A DNA stretch of 6,716 bases from a bacterium (GCA_030632465.1 DAOVUR010000106.1:1-6716); one strand, 5' to 3'; counted from the stretch's first letter, positions 1 through 5,541 are shown. Numbers and translations are program-made. Notes: generated by a model from the sequence alone, not told the origin.

Positions 1-20
1 ATTGGGAAGCTGAGGGTTTA

Positions 21-48
21 ATACCCCGCAGCTTGCTGCGTCATGAAT
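21..48. repeat. REP-like palindromic hairpin, copy 1
   Basis: A short GC-rich hairpin, CGCAGC-TT-GCTGCG (27-32 / 35-40), is preceded by ATACCC and followed by tCATGAATT. The layout (ATACC, hairpin, a few bases, CAT) recurs at 178-210, which argues for a repeat family rather than a chance palindrome. Hairpins of this style are dispersed in many bacterial genomes as REP sequences mobilised by Y1 (RAYT) transposases. That link is from recall, and no transposase gene is present here. It lies just after a possible stop codon (19-21), so it may sit in the 3' flank of a gene outside the window. There is no U-tract, so a classical terminator is unlikely. Confidence 0.5.
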
Positions 49-169
49 TGTAGGGCTGGAACGGCTGAGGTACGATGCCTTCCAGCCAGGTCCGGCGGGA
101 AGGTTTCGCAAGCTCAACCTGCCCGCATTGCTTCGCAAAGCGATGCAGGCGGGCCGTTCCAGCCCTACA
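49..169. repeat. 121-bp element with perfect 17-bp terminal inverted repeats and nested hairpins
   Basis: TGTAGGGCTGGAACGGC (49-65) is the exact reverse complement of 153-169. The interior is also structured. Bases 118-133 pair with 138-153 (16 positions, two G-U pairs, one mismatch, 4-nt loop). Bases 95-105 pair with 116-126 (11 positions, one A/G mismatch). GGCTGGAA (54-61) can instead pair with TTCCAGCC (80-87). These foldings share arms, so they are mutually exclusive. The element is clearly richer in G+C than the genes and has no credible ORF. It resembles a MITE or a BIME-like REP doublet. I see no clear target-site duplication. Its mobility is inferred only from its form. Confidence 0.6.
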
Positions 170-177
170 GTAAATAG

Positions 178-210
178 ATACCTTCGGGGCTCGCCCCGAG
201 GAGCATCATT
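178..210. repeat. REP-like palindromic hairpin, copy 2
   Basis: The hairpin CTTCGGGGC-TC-GCCCCGAGG (182-190 / 193-201) has 9 pairs, one of them G-U. ATACC precedes it (178-182) and CATCATT follows it (204-210), the same arrangement and orientation as the hairpin at 21-48. The stem sequences differ, as expected for REP variants that conserve a scaffold more than a sequence. There is no T-run after the stem, so it does not look like an intrinsic terminator. Together with copy 1 it brackets the 49-169 element. Confidence 0.5.
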
Positions 211-240
211 AGTTGGATTTTCGCGATAGGCGTTAAGGCT

Positions 241-262
241 TTCAGCCGTGCCCGCTCTACAG
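241..262. repeat. Diverged solo arm of the 49-169 repeat
   Basis: Bases 245-262 match 153-170 (right arm of the neighbouring element plus one base) at 15 of 18 positions in the same orientation. Reading 241-262 in reverse complement matches 48-69 at 17 of 22 positions. I find no matching left arm nearby, so this looks like a decayed or partial copy. The bases from 263 to the tRNA hold nothing recognisable except a weak promoter candidate. Confidence 0.4.
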
Positions 263-324
263 CTTTTGGTCGAGAGGATTAATGCGACATTACCCTTAGC
301 TATACATGCTTTTATTCTCTGTTC

Positions 325-353
325 TTGCTTTTGTATCTAGCTATGTATAGTAT
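325..353 (+). promoter_or_regulatory. Candidate sigma70-type promoter for the tRNA
   Basis: TTGCTT (325-330) and TAGTAT (348-353) are separated by 17 bp. They match the sigma70 consensus boxes at 3 and 4 of 6 positions. A start a few bases after 353 would give a very short leader before the tRNA at 368, which is usual for tRNA genes. The region is AT-rich, so a chance match is possible. Confidence 0.3.
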
Positions 354-367
354 CTCTTTTCTTTTAA

Positions 368-444
368 GCACCCGTGGCGCAACTGGACAGCGCATCTGAC
401 TTCGAATCAGAGGGTTGCAGGTTCGAACCCTGCCGGGTGCGCCA
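368..444 (+). tRNA. tRNA-Arg (anticodon UCG), CCA encoded
   Basis: The full cloverleaf can be traced by eye. The acceptor stem GCACCCG (368-374) pairs with CGGGTGC (434-440), followed by discriminator G (441) and encoded CCA (442-444). The anticodon stem TCTGA (395-399) pairs with TCAGA (407-411) around the loop CTTCGAA, which puts anticodon TCG at 402-404 and so reads the Arg codon CGA. The T arm GCAGG-TTCGAAC-CCTGC (417-433) is perfect. The gene stands alone on the plus strand between the repeat cluster and a transporter gene. A short T-run follows the CCA (445-450). tRNA 3' ends are common integration sites, but no integrase is in view. Confidence 0.96.
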
Positions 445-527
445 CTTTTTAGTCATAGTTGATAGTGAAAGTGGATACTGTGAAATCACAAAAATTTAAT
501 ATCTGGTTCGATCCCCTTATATAGTCA
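445..527 (+). other. Spacer and leader between tRNA-Arg and the transporter gene
   Basis: No promoter of good quality is visible. TAATAT (497-502) could serve as a -10 box but has no convincing -35 partner. TGTGA-AA-TCACA (479-490) is a short inverted repeat. GGTTCGATCCCC (504-515) resembles a tRNA T arm and matches 10 of 12 bases of the real T arm at 420-431. TATAGTCAA (520-528) abuts the transporter start. No Shine-Dalgarno sequence precedes the ATG at 528. Cotranscription with the tRNA or a weak local promoter are both possible. Confidence 0.4.
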
Positions 528-1691
528 ATGAAACGTTTTCTTGTATATCTATTTCCAACTATGATGGACATCATGCTCTCTACGGTGATGTTTGTTGTTG
601 CTGTTCGCTTTTCTGAAAGTGGTGCGTCAGCATTGACTGTAGCGTCAACAGGTGCGGTGTGGGCCGTTGTCTACTCGGTATGTTCGCAGATTGCTGGCCG
701 TGTTGTCACTCCGCGTAATGCGGCGGGACTGTTGTGCGCATCATCTGTTTTAGCGGGTGTAGTGGCGCTAGGTCTAATTCTGTTCCCTGCTCTTAATCTG
801 CAGTTTTTATGGGTCGGTATGATGGGGCTTGTTACATCCTTCTTTTTTATCCCGTTCATGATTTTCATGAAAGACATGGAGAGTGGGCGTGGTCTTGGTA
901 CTGCACGTGCGACAGCATTATATACATTCTCTTGGAGCATGGGGATGGCAACAGGTCCATTTATTGTTGGGTTCATTTGGGGAAAGCTTGCGCCAGAGTC
1001 TGGTTGGGTCTATTGCTATCTGCTCAATATTGTTTTAAGTCTTATTATAGCTTTTGGTATTTGGCCCATCAAAAGAATGGTGGCTAATGCTAAGGTGAAA
1101 GAGGTGTCGTTACCTCGTAATGAATGTGACTACTCTGCTATGCCTGACTTGGCATGGATGGGGTGGCTGGCAGCTATAGGTTGTTTTATTGCTATGGCTG
1201 TTATGCGAACGCTCTTTCCGTATCACGCATCACTATTGGATATTCCTAAAGTGCATCAGGGCAATATTTTGGCACTAGCCTGCTTTTCGCAGGCGTTTAC
1301 TGCGCTATTTCTCATCAAGAGTCGCTACTGGATGTATAGAACTATTCCTGTGGCGATATTTGGTCTTTGTGGTGTTGCTGGTATGCTTCTTTTTAGTTTT
1401 GGGAGTGTGACATACATGTTTTATATAGGTGCGTTAATATTTGGCATCTATACTGGAGCTTTTTCCTGTTACCTGGTTTTTCATTCATTAGTGCACCCTG
1501 AGAAGAGTGCTAAATATCTTTCGATTAATGAGACGATTGTCGGTCTGACAGGCATGTTTAGTCCTGTTATTGCTGGTGTTATTGCCAATTCTGTAAATGT
1601 TGGGATGTCATATTTGGCATGTGCAGTATTGGTGATGTCGATTGTGATTGTTAAGATTGTGATTATGTGTAGAATGCGGCTTGTTAATTAA
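528..1691 (+). CDS. MFS-type multi-pass membrane transporter, substrate unknown
   Basis: This is a 387-residue, strongly hydrophobic inner-membrane protein with about twelve predicted helices in two six-helix halves. The helices fall roughly at 3-26, 36-57, 65-86, 91-114, 128-150, 160-180, then 209-229, 245-263, 272-291, 294-318, 335-356 and 360-382. They are split by a cytoplasmic loop at about 181-207. The length and 6+6 layout fit the major facilitator superfamily. The helix-5 region at 135-152 has a G-rich segment with a GP (143-144), like motif C of MFS exporters. The usual motif A between helices 2 and 3 is degenerate (GRVVTPRNA at 57-65). The substrate cannot be read from sequence. The start at 528 is the first ATG after an in-frame stop at 522-524 and lacks a Shine-Dalgarno sequence; the next ATG, at 561, has none either. 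The gene is followed after 9 bp by the protease gene, so the two probably share a transcript. Confidence 0.8.
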   Translation: MKRFLVYLFPTMMDIMLSTVMFVVAVRFSESGASALTVASTGAVWAVVYSVCSQIAGRVVTPRNAAGLLCASSVLAGVVALGLILFPALNLQFLWVGMMGLVTSFFFIPFMIFMKDMESGRGLGTARATALYTFSWSMGMATGPFIVGFIWGKLAPESGWVYCYLLNIVLSLIIAFGIWPIKRMVANAKVKEVSLPRNECDYSAMPDLAWMGWLAAIGCFIAMAVMRTLFPYHASLLDIPKVHQGNILALACFSQAFTALFLIKSRYWMYRTIPVAIFGLCGVAGMLLFSFGSVTYMFYIGALIFGIYTGAFSCYLVFHSLVHPEKSAKYLSINETIVGLTGMFSPVIAGVIANSVNVGMSYLACAVLVMSIVIVKIVIMCRMRLVN

Positions 1692-1700
1692 AGGTGAAAA

Positions 1701-2300
1701 ATGGAAATAGCGATTAGGTTAATAGCACTTGCAGTGGCAATTATTATTCATGAGATAGCGCATGGTTTTGCGGCACATCTGCTCGGTGACCCGACGACAA
1801 AGGATGCTGGACGGTTAAGTTTTAATCCATTAGTACATATTGATACTTTTGGTTCAATTTTACTGCCTGCAATGCTGGTCTTAACAGGGAGCCCGGTATT
1901 GTTGGGGTGGGCGAAGCCGGTTCCTTTTAATCCTGCATACTTTAAGGATCCTAAACGAGGAATCATGTATGTTGGTGCAGCTGGCCCTGTCTCTAATCTT
2001 ATATTGGCGGTTGGTGCAGCTATTGTTTTTAGACTTTTTCCTATCGGTGGAGTTGCCGGGCTTTTCCTTGTGCAGTTTTGCGTTATCAATGTGGTTTTAG
2101 CTGTGTTTAACCTGATCCCGATTCCACCGCTGGATGGATCAAGGGTTGTAGTTGGTTTTATGCCAGATGATATTGCAGAAAAATATCTTCAGTTAGAGCG
2201 CTTTGGATTTATCATAATCTTCGGCTTGCTCTATCTGAATGTGTTAGGATTTATTGTTGGCCCTGTCGTGAACGGTATACTTGGATTTTTGTTGGGCTAA
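1701..2300 (+). CDS. Site-2 protease family (M50) intramembrane zinc metalloprotease, short form
   Basis: This 199-residue membrane protein has the M50 signature HEIAHG at 17-22, where H17 and H21 bind zinc and E18 is catalytic. The third-ligand motif NLIPIPPLDGS follows at 137-147, with D145 the likely zinc ligand. Hydrophobic segments surround both motifs, and GAAGPVSNL (92-100) is the conserved stretch before the later helices. The protein has no PDZ domain and is far shorter than RseP (about 450 residues). It belongs to the compact prokaryotic S2P subgroup of roughly 200-230 residues. Family members cleave membrane-bound substrates within the bilayer; the substrate here is unknown. The start is supported by AGGTG (1692-1696) just upstream. 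The gene follows the transporter by 9 bp, and its stop is 26 bp from the stop of the opposing URO-D gene. Confidence 0.88.
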   Translation: MEIAIRLIALAVAIIIHEIAHGFAAHLLGDPTTKDAGRLSFNPLVHIDTFGSILLPAMLVLTGSPVLLGWAKPVPFNPAYFKDPKRGIMYVGAAGPVSNLILAVGAAIVFRLFPIGGVAGLFLVQFCVINVVLAVFNLIPIPPLDGSRVVVGFMPDDIAEKYLQLERFGFIIIFGLLYLNVLGFIVGPVVNGILGFLLG

Positions 2301-2326
2301 CTAGAGCCTCACTAGTATATGAAATA

Positions 2327-3370
2327 TTATCGCTCTTCTATGGCAGCCGTAATCATTGCGTAGTAGTTTTCGAATGGAACATATTCAGGCACGCTATTGC
2401 CGGTACCAAGTGCATAGCCACCGCGATCAGCAGTACGCTCTAGCATAGCTTTTGATCGGTCGTACACTTCTTGCGGGGTCGAGCGACATACAAAATCTAG
2501 ATCCATGCCGCCCATTATTGCAATGCGACCACCATACTGTTCGTATGCTTCTTCTACAGGTTGGATGATGTCTTCGTAAGAATGTTTGCCGTCATATTTA
2601 ATTTCATCAATGATGCTGTCGTACATATCAATCTGGTTTCCGCACGAATGTAGGATGACGGGCTTACCGGTAGCATGGATAGTTTCTGCTATTTTTTTAT
2701 GTAGTGGAACAACGTATTCCTTCATGATGTCAGGCGATAGCATAGATTGAGTTTTGAAGCCCCAGTCATCATTTGAGATACAGGCGCCTACAGTATCGAA
2801 GCTAGCTACTATTTCATAGTGGCGTGCAAGTACTTTGCCAATTTTATCAAAAACATCTTTTGCTAGATCAGGTTCGTCGATTATCATGTAGCATAAGTTT
2901 TCGAAGCCAACTAGCATGATGGCGTTTTCTAGTACTCCGCCTGGGCCTTGTACGATTAGTTTCATGCCGTCAGGCAGTTCCGTTTTGATCTTTTCTAATG
3001 ATGAGTAGTCACACTTGTCGGGGGCCGGCCAAGGGTATGCGTCGAAATCGGCGCGGCTATTGATTAATGTTCCGCCTGATGCGTGAAACCCGCCCATGTC
3101 ATCATCACCAAGAGTGAATTTGAGTTCTGAGCCGACCCATGTTGTGTAGTCGTAACCAGTCATGTGGTATGACTGAACTAGATCCTGTAGATGCGTGAAA
3201 GAACTGTTGCGCACAACTTTGCGTCCTGTTAGCTCACTATATAGATCTGCGTTCATAAAGAACTCAAACAGAGTAGGGCGAGATGGAGCTTCTCTTTTTA
3301 ACACTGTTAATATGTTATTGAAGTCTGGTTCGAGTTTCTTTGCTGGCTTTGTGAATGTTCTGCTAGTCAT
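2327..3370 (-). CDS. Uroporphyrinogen decarboxylase superfamily protein, not HemE (methyltransferase-like)
   Basis: This 347-residue cytoplasmic protein has the URO-D TIM-barrel pattern. It shows QGPGG (141-145), a DDWG segment (201-204) before SPDIMKEYVVP (212-222), VILHSCGN (238-245), IMGGMD (285-290) and LGTGNSVPEYVP (321-332) near the C-terminus. HemE hallmarks are missing: the N-terminal RQAGR loop is absent, and the C-terminal His of the LGHG motif is Thr323. Corrinoid or coenzyme M methyltransferase relatives (MtaA, MtbA, CmuA) bind zinc with H-x-C plus a late Cys. H241 and C243 are present, but the position expected for the late Cys appears to be Asn325. The family is therefore secure and the reaction unknown; methyl transfer or another C1 chemistry is possible. 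AGAGGT stands 7 bp before the ATG. The gene is divergent from the AraC regulator, a likely controller. No corrinoid protein gene is nearby. Confidence 0.82.
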   Translation of the reverse strand: MTSRTFTKPAKKLEPDFNNILTVLKREAPSRPTLFEFFMNADLYSELTGRKVVRNSSFTHLQDLVQSYHMTGYDYTTWVGSELKFTLGDDDMGGFHASGGTLINSRADFDAYPWPAPDKCDYSSLEKIKTELPDGMKLIVQGPGGVLENAIMLVGFENLCYMIIDEPDLAKDVFDKIGKVLARHYEIVASFDTVGACISNDDWGFKTQSMLSPDIMKEYVVPLHKKIAETIHATGKPVILHSCGNQIDMYDSIIDEIKYDGKHSYEDIIQPVEEAYEQYGGRIAIMGGMDLDFVCRSTPQEVYDRSKAMLERTADRGGYALGTGNSVPEYVPFENYYAMITAAIEER

Positions 3371-3426
3371 ATCAATACCTCTGTTTATGTTTCCTGTTTG
3401 ATTAATTAATAATGCTAATATTTCAT

Positions 3427-3432
3427 ATTATA
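3427..3432 (-). promoter_or_regulatory. Candidate -10 box (TATAAT) for the URO-D-family gene
   Basis: On the minus strand this reads TATAAT, a perfect -10 match, 56 bp before the start codon. No good -35 box lies 16-18 bp upstream, where the sequence is AT-rich. That is common for promoters that depend on an activator such as the divergent AraC-type protein. The leader between it and the gene contains the perfect palindrome ATTAATTAAT (3401-3410). Confidence 0.4.
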
Positions 3433-3484
3433 ATTGATTAGTCTTTGGCTTATATGATAAATATGTATCCTAATCGCTACTATA

Positions 3485-3505
3485 GGAGTGGGCGGGGATA
3501 CGGGG
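3485..3505 (+). other. Isolated G-rich tract, possible G-quadruplex
   Basis: Runs of GG, GGG, GGGG and GGGG occur within 21 bases, with short spacers, in an otherwise AT-rich intergenic region. A two-tier quadruplex is possible, or a three-tier one if the first run is bulged (GGAG). It sits between the candidate URO-D promoter and the AraC gene on the AraC coding strand. Function is unknown, and it could equally be a protein binding site. Confidence 0.35.
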
Positions 3506-3564
3506 TATAGTCAAGTAGTAGTTTTTATTGATAGTTGAGCATTTTTTGAGCTGGATCAAAGATA

Positions 3565-3592
3565 AAGTCAATAGTCAAGGTCTGACCCTGAA
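3565..3592 (+). promoter_or_regulatory. Near-palindrome and tandem AGTCAA just before the AraC ribosome binding site
   Basis: Bases 3575-3591 form a 17-bp odd-centred inverted repeat, TCAAGGTCTGACCCTGA, with one mismatched pair. AGTCAA occurs twice 7 bp apart (3566-3571 and 3573-3578), and ATAGTCAAG (3571-3579) is repeated exactly at 3507-3515. The palindrome ends at the AAGGAAG ribosome binding site of the AraC gene. A bound protein here could block expression, consistent with an autoregulatory operator. It also resembles, from recall, a short dispersed sequence seen beside REP-type transposable elements. Either reading is tentative. Confidence 0.35.
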
Positions 3593-3603
3593 GGAAGAAA
3601 AAC

Positions 3604-4533
3604 ATGGAAATAGAAAAATCATTTCGATCTGAAGATGTCGGCGTTAGCTCTGGTGTGGCTGTTGGTGTTGGGCTGCTGCAGGAGTTGCGGCCTTATATAC
3701 GTCAGTGTGGTGCAGAGCGTCGTGGGGCATGGAGTATTAAGGAACGATCTTTGCTCGATTATCTGTTGATATATATTGAGGAGGGGCGCGGTCTGTTTGA
3801 AATTAATGGTGTTCAATATGATGCCGAAGTTGGGGACCTGTTTTGTATCCCGCCGGCTACATTGCATTCTCTGGATGGGTATGTACCATCGATGGTATGT
3901 CCGTTTGTGCATTTTGATCTTCAGTATAGAGAAGAGGAGAGCCATTGGGGTTTTACTGTCCCAGGCGGCATGACGGATTTAAGTGATGTTGCGCCGCTTA
4001 TGCATCCGCCTGTTTCTGCGGAGCTGTCGCAAAGGTTGATAGGGAAAATCAATTCTTATACAACAAGACGGGTTGGCGATATATTACGCAGAATAAATGA
4101 TGAGTCTGTGCGTGCTCAGCCATATAGTCAGTTGATAATGTCAGGCTTGATGTTAGAGGCGTTAGCAGAAATATTTCGTGGACAAGATGGGTTGTCACAT
4201 ATGAATAATTCTCATATTCCGCTACTAGAGGATGCGGCTGAGTATATCAGGAAAAATTCTACTAAAAAAATAAGTATGAATGATATTGCTGATATGTGTT
4301 TTGTTGCACCAAGCTATTTTCGGCGTCTATTTGGACATCATTTTGGTTGTTCGCCACGTAACTATCAGCGTCGTGCTCGTATGATAGTTGCCAAGGAGTT
4401 GATGCTTGTCTCTGGTATGAATCTTACGGAGATAGCTTATGAAATAGGGTATGCTACTGTGCATAGCTTTTCGAAGGCATTTCGTGCTGAAGAGGGGCTT
4501 AGTCCTAGTCAGTATCGAAGCTACGGAAAATAA
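3604..4533 (+). CDS. AraC-family transcriptional regulator with N-terminal cupin
   Basis: This 309-residue one-component regulator has two parts. The N-terminal cupin-type effector domain (about 50-110) shows the typical AraC_binding pattern: DYLLIYIEEGRG at 52-63, then GDLFCIPPATLHSL at 77-90 and FVHFDLQY at 101-108. The C-terminal domain (about 205-307) holds two helix-turn-helix units, at about 223-247 and 273-294. It ends in the family signature region AYEIGYATVHSFSKAF (278-293) followed by GLSPSQYR (298-305). The ligand is not predictable; relatives mostly sense sugars or sugar derivatives. AAGGAAG at 3591-3597 supports the start. The gene is divergent from the URO-D gene and upstream of an RpiR regulator, so it probably controls one or both. 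Confidence 0.92.
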   Translation: MEIEKSFRSEDVGVSSGVAVGVGLLQELRPYIRQCGAERRGAWSIKERSLLDYLLIYIEEGRGLFEINGVQYDAEVGDLFCIPPATLHSLDGYVPSMVCPFVHFDLQYREEESHWGFTVPGGMTDLSDVAPLMHPPVSAELSQRLIGKINSYTTRRVGDILRRINDESVRAQPYSQLIMSGLMLEALAEIFRGQDGLSHMNNSHIPLLEDAAEYIRKNSTKKISMNDIADMCFVAPSYFRRLFGHHFGCSPRNYQRRARMIVAKELMLVSGMNLTEIAYEIGYATVHSFSKAFRAEEGLSPSQYRSYGK

Positions 4534-4534
4534 C

Positions 4535-4563
4535 TTGATCAATTTATAGTCCTGAGATAATAT
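4535..4563 (+). promoter_or_regulatory. Candidate sigma70-type promoter for the RpiR-family gene
   Basis: TTGATC (4535-4540) and TAATAT (4558-4563) are 17 bp apart, each matching consensus at 4 of 6 positions. The -35 box begins one base after the AraC stop codon. Transcription from about 4570 would leave a leader of roughly 40 bases, so the regulator can be expressed independently of the AraC gene. The palindrome GACATGTC (4564-4571) overlaps the expected start point. Confidence 0.4.
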
Positions 4564-4609
4564 GACATGTCAATTTGATTTGTTTATATCCTTAGCGTGA
4601 AAGGTGAGT

Positions 4610-5524
4610 ATGGATTCTGTAAATATATTTATTGAGATTAAGCGACATTTATCGAAAATGCCGCCTCGTCAAGCTACTCTTGCTCGGTTTATTCTGCAGA
4701 ATGCTGATGAGGCAAAGCAGATTAGTCTGCAAGAGATATGTCGTGTGTGTGAAACATCGGAGCCTGTTGTGTTTGCCTTCTGTAAGCGACTAGGTGTAAA
4801 AAGTTTTACAAACTTAAAAGTGCTGATAGCGGAGTCTATTGGCATGTATCGCGCTGATGATTCAAAAAAGAATAAAATGCCACAAATGATTATTGATAAG
4901 GAACTGCATAATGCTAAGTCCAGCAGTGAAGTGTTTGGATTTATTTCTGACTTGTACATTCAGTCGATTGAGGAAACTTCAGCGAGCCTTGATTATGATA
5001 ATTTCAATAGTGCGGTAGGTCTACTCTTGAAGGCTAGCAGAATTGTTATTATTGGGGTGGGTGTATCTGGAGATCTTGGATATGTAGTTTCGTATAACTT
5101 TCTTAGAAATGGAATACCTGTTTCGTGGACTAATGATCCTCATCATTTTTTCACTCATATTGTGCAACTTGGTAAGGATGATGTATGTATAGCGTTATCG
5201 CAAACAGGGAACCAGAAAGATACAATTGAAGGTGTTAAGTTTGCACGTAAGCATGGGGTAAAAGTTATATCTATTACTTCTGATTCCTCATCATATCTTG
5301 CAGAGTTCTCTGATGTGCTTTTGTTGACTGGCCCTGTGCCTGTCCAGCCATTTACTCATTTGAGTATAGGTGCATCAATTGGTCTACCTATTCTGCTTGT
5401 GGCTGATGCGTTGGCTGTTGCTTTTGGTGCGGCGGGAAATAGAGAGCAGTTTTGCGAGCGTCAAGAGCGTGTTGTTGAAGCAATGAAGGAAAAAATTGTT
5501 GGTGCTGGTAATGCTGTAACTTAG
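4610..5524 (+). CDS. RpiR/MurR-family transcriptional regulator with SIS domain
   Basis: This 304-residue protein has an RpiR-type helix-turn-helix domain at the N-terminus (about 1-77). It shows LARFILQNADEAKQISLQEI (24-43), a recognition region around SEPVVFAFCKRLGVKSF (50-66), and the usual start of the next helix, NLKVLIAESI (68-77). A SIS sugar-phosphate-binding domain follows (about 128-265). IVIIGVGVSG (145-154) forms the first strand and loop, and ALSQTG (195-200) is the ligand-contacting segment. RpiR proteins sense phosphosugars such as MurNAc-6-phosphate or ribose-5-phosphate; the ligand here is unknown. An in-frame GTG at 4604 would add two residues, but it lies within AAGGTG (4601-4606), the ribosome binding site for the ATG at 4610, so the ATG is preferred. 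It follows the AraC gene by 76 bp and precedes the secreted-protein gene by 171 bp. Confidence 0.92.
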   Translation: MDSVNIFIEIKRHLSKMPPRQATLARFILQNADEAKQISLQEICRVCETSEPVVFAFCKRLGVKSFTNLKVLIAESIGMYRADDSKKNKMPQMIIDKELHNAKSSSEVFGFISDLYIQSIEETSASLDYDNFNSAVGLLLKASRIVIIGVGVSGDLGYVVSYNFLRNGIPVSWTNDPHHFFTHIVQLGKDDVCIALSQTGNQKDTIEGVKFARKHGVKVISITSDSSSYLAEFSDVLLLTGPVPVQPFTHLSIGASIGLPILLVADALAVAFGAAGNREQFCERQERVVEAMKEKIVGAGNAVT

Positions 5525-5541
5525 TGGTGTAACTATTATTT

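Noticed and set aside
1..53. 3' end of an upstream protein gene
   Set aside because: Two frames could end here (stops at 19-21 and 51-53), but too few codons are present to choose or to recognise a protein.
21..262. CRISPR array
   Set aside because: The repeats are inverted and unequal, with no regular repeat-spacer unit and no cas genes.
300..350. 8-bp inverted repeat CTATACAT (300-307) / ATGTATAG (343-350) upstream of the tRNA
   Set aside because: It is short, AT-rich and widely spaced, so chance is the simplest explanation.
368..530. Integrated element at the tRNA-Arg 3' end
   Set aside because: There is no integrase and no exact repeat of the tRNA 3' end downstream; only a 12-base partial T-arm match is seen.
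671..976. Minus-strand open frame inside the transporter gene
   Set aside because: It is antisense to a convincing membrane protein, has no ribosome binding site and no recognisable protein features. The same applies to the antisense frames at 1748-2089, 3619-3945, 4327-4542, 4669-4959 and 5665-5955.
2300..2316. ACTAG/CTAGT hairpin as a bidirectional terminator between the convergent genes
   Set aside because: The stem is only 5 bp with a 7-nt loop and no T-run on either side.
2327..3370. Assignment of the URO-D protein as HemE (haem biosynthesis)
   Set aside because: The RQAGR loop and the C-terminal conserved His of HemE are absent, and no haem gene is nearby.
3195..3401. Plus-strand open frame opposite the URO-D start
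   Set aside because: It is antisense to the conserved N-terminal half of the URO-D protein and shows no family resemblance. The plus-strand frames at 809-1087 and 3776-3973 are likewise shadows of the transporter and AraC genes.
4604..4609. GTG at 4604 as the RpiR start
   Set aside because: It lies within the AAGGTG ribosome binding site that serves the ATG at 4610, and has no ribosome binding site of its own.
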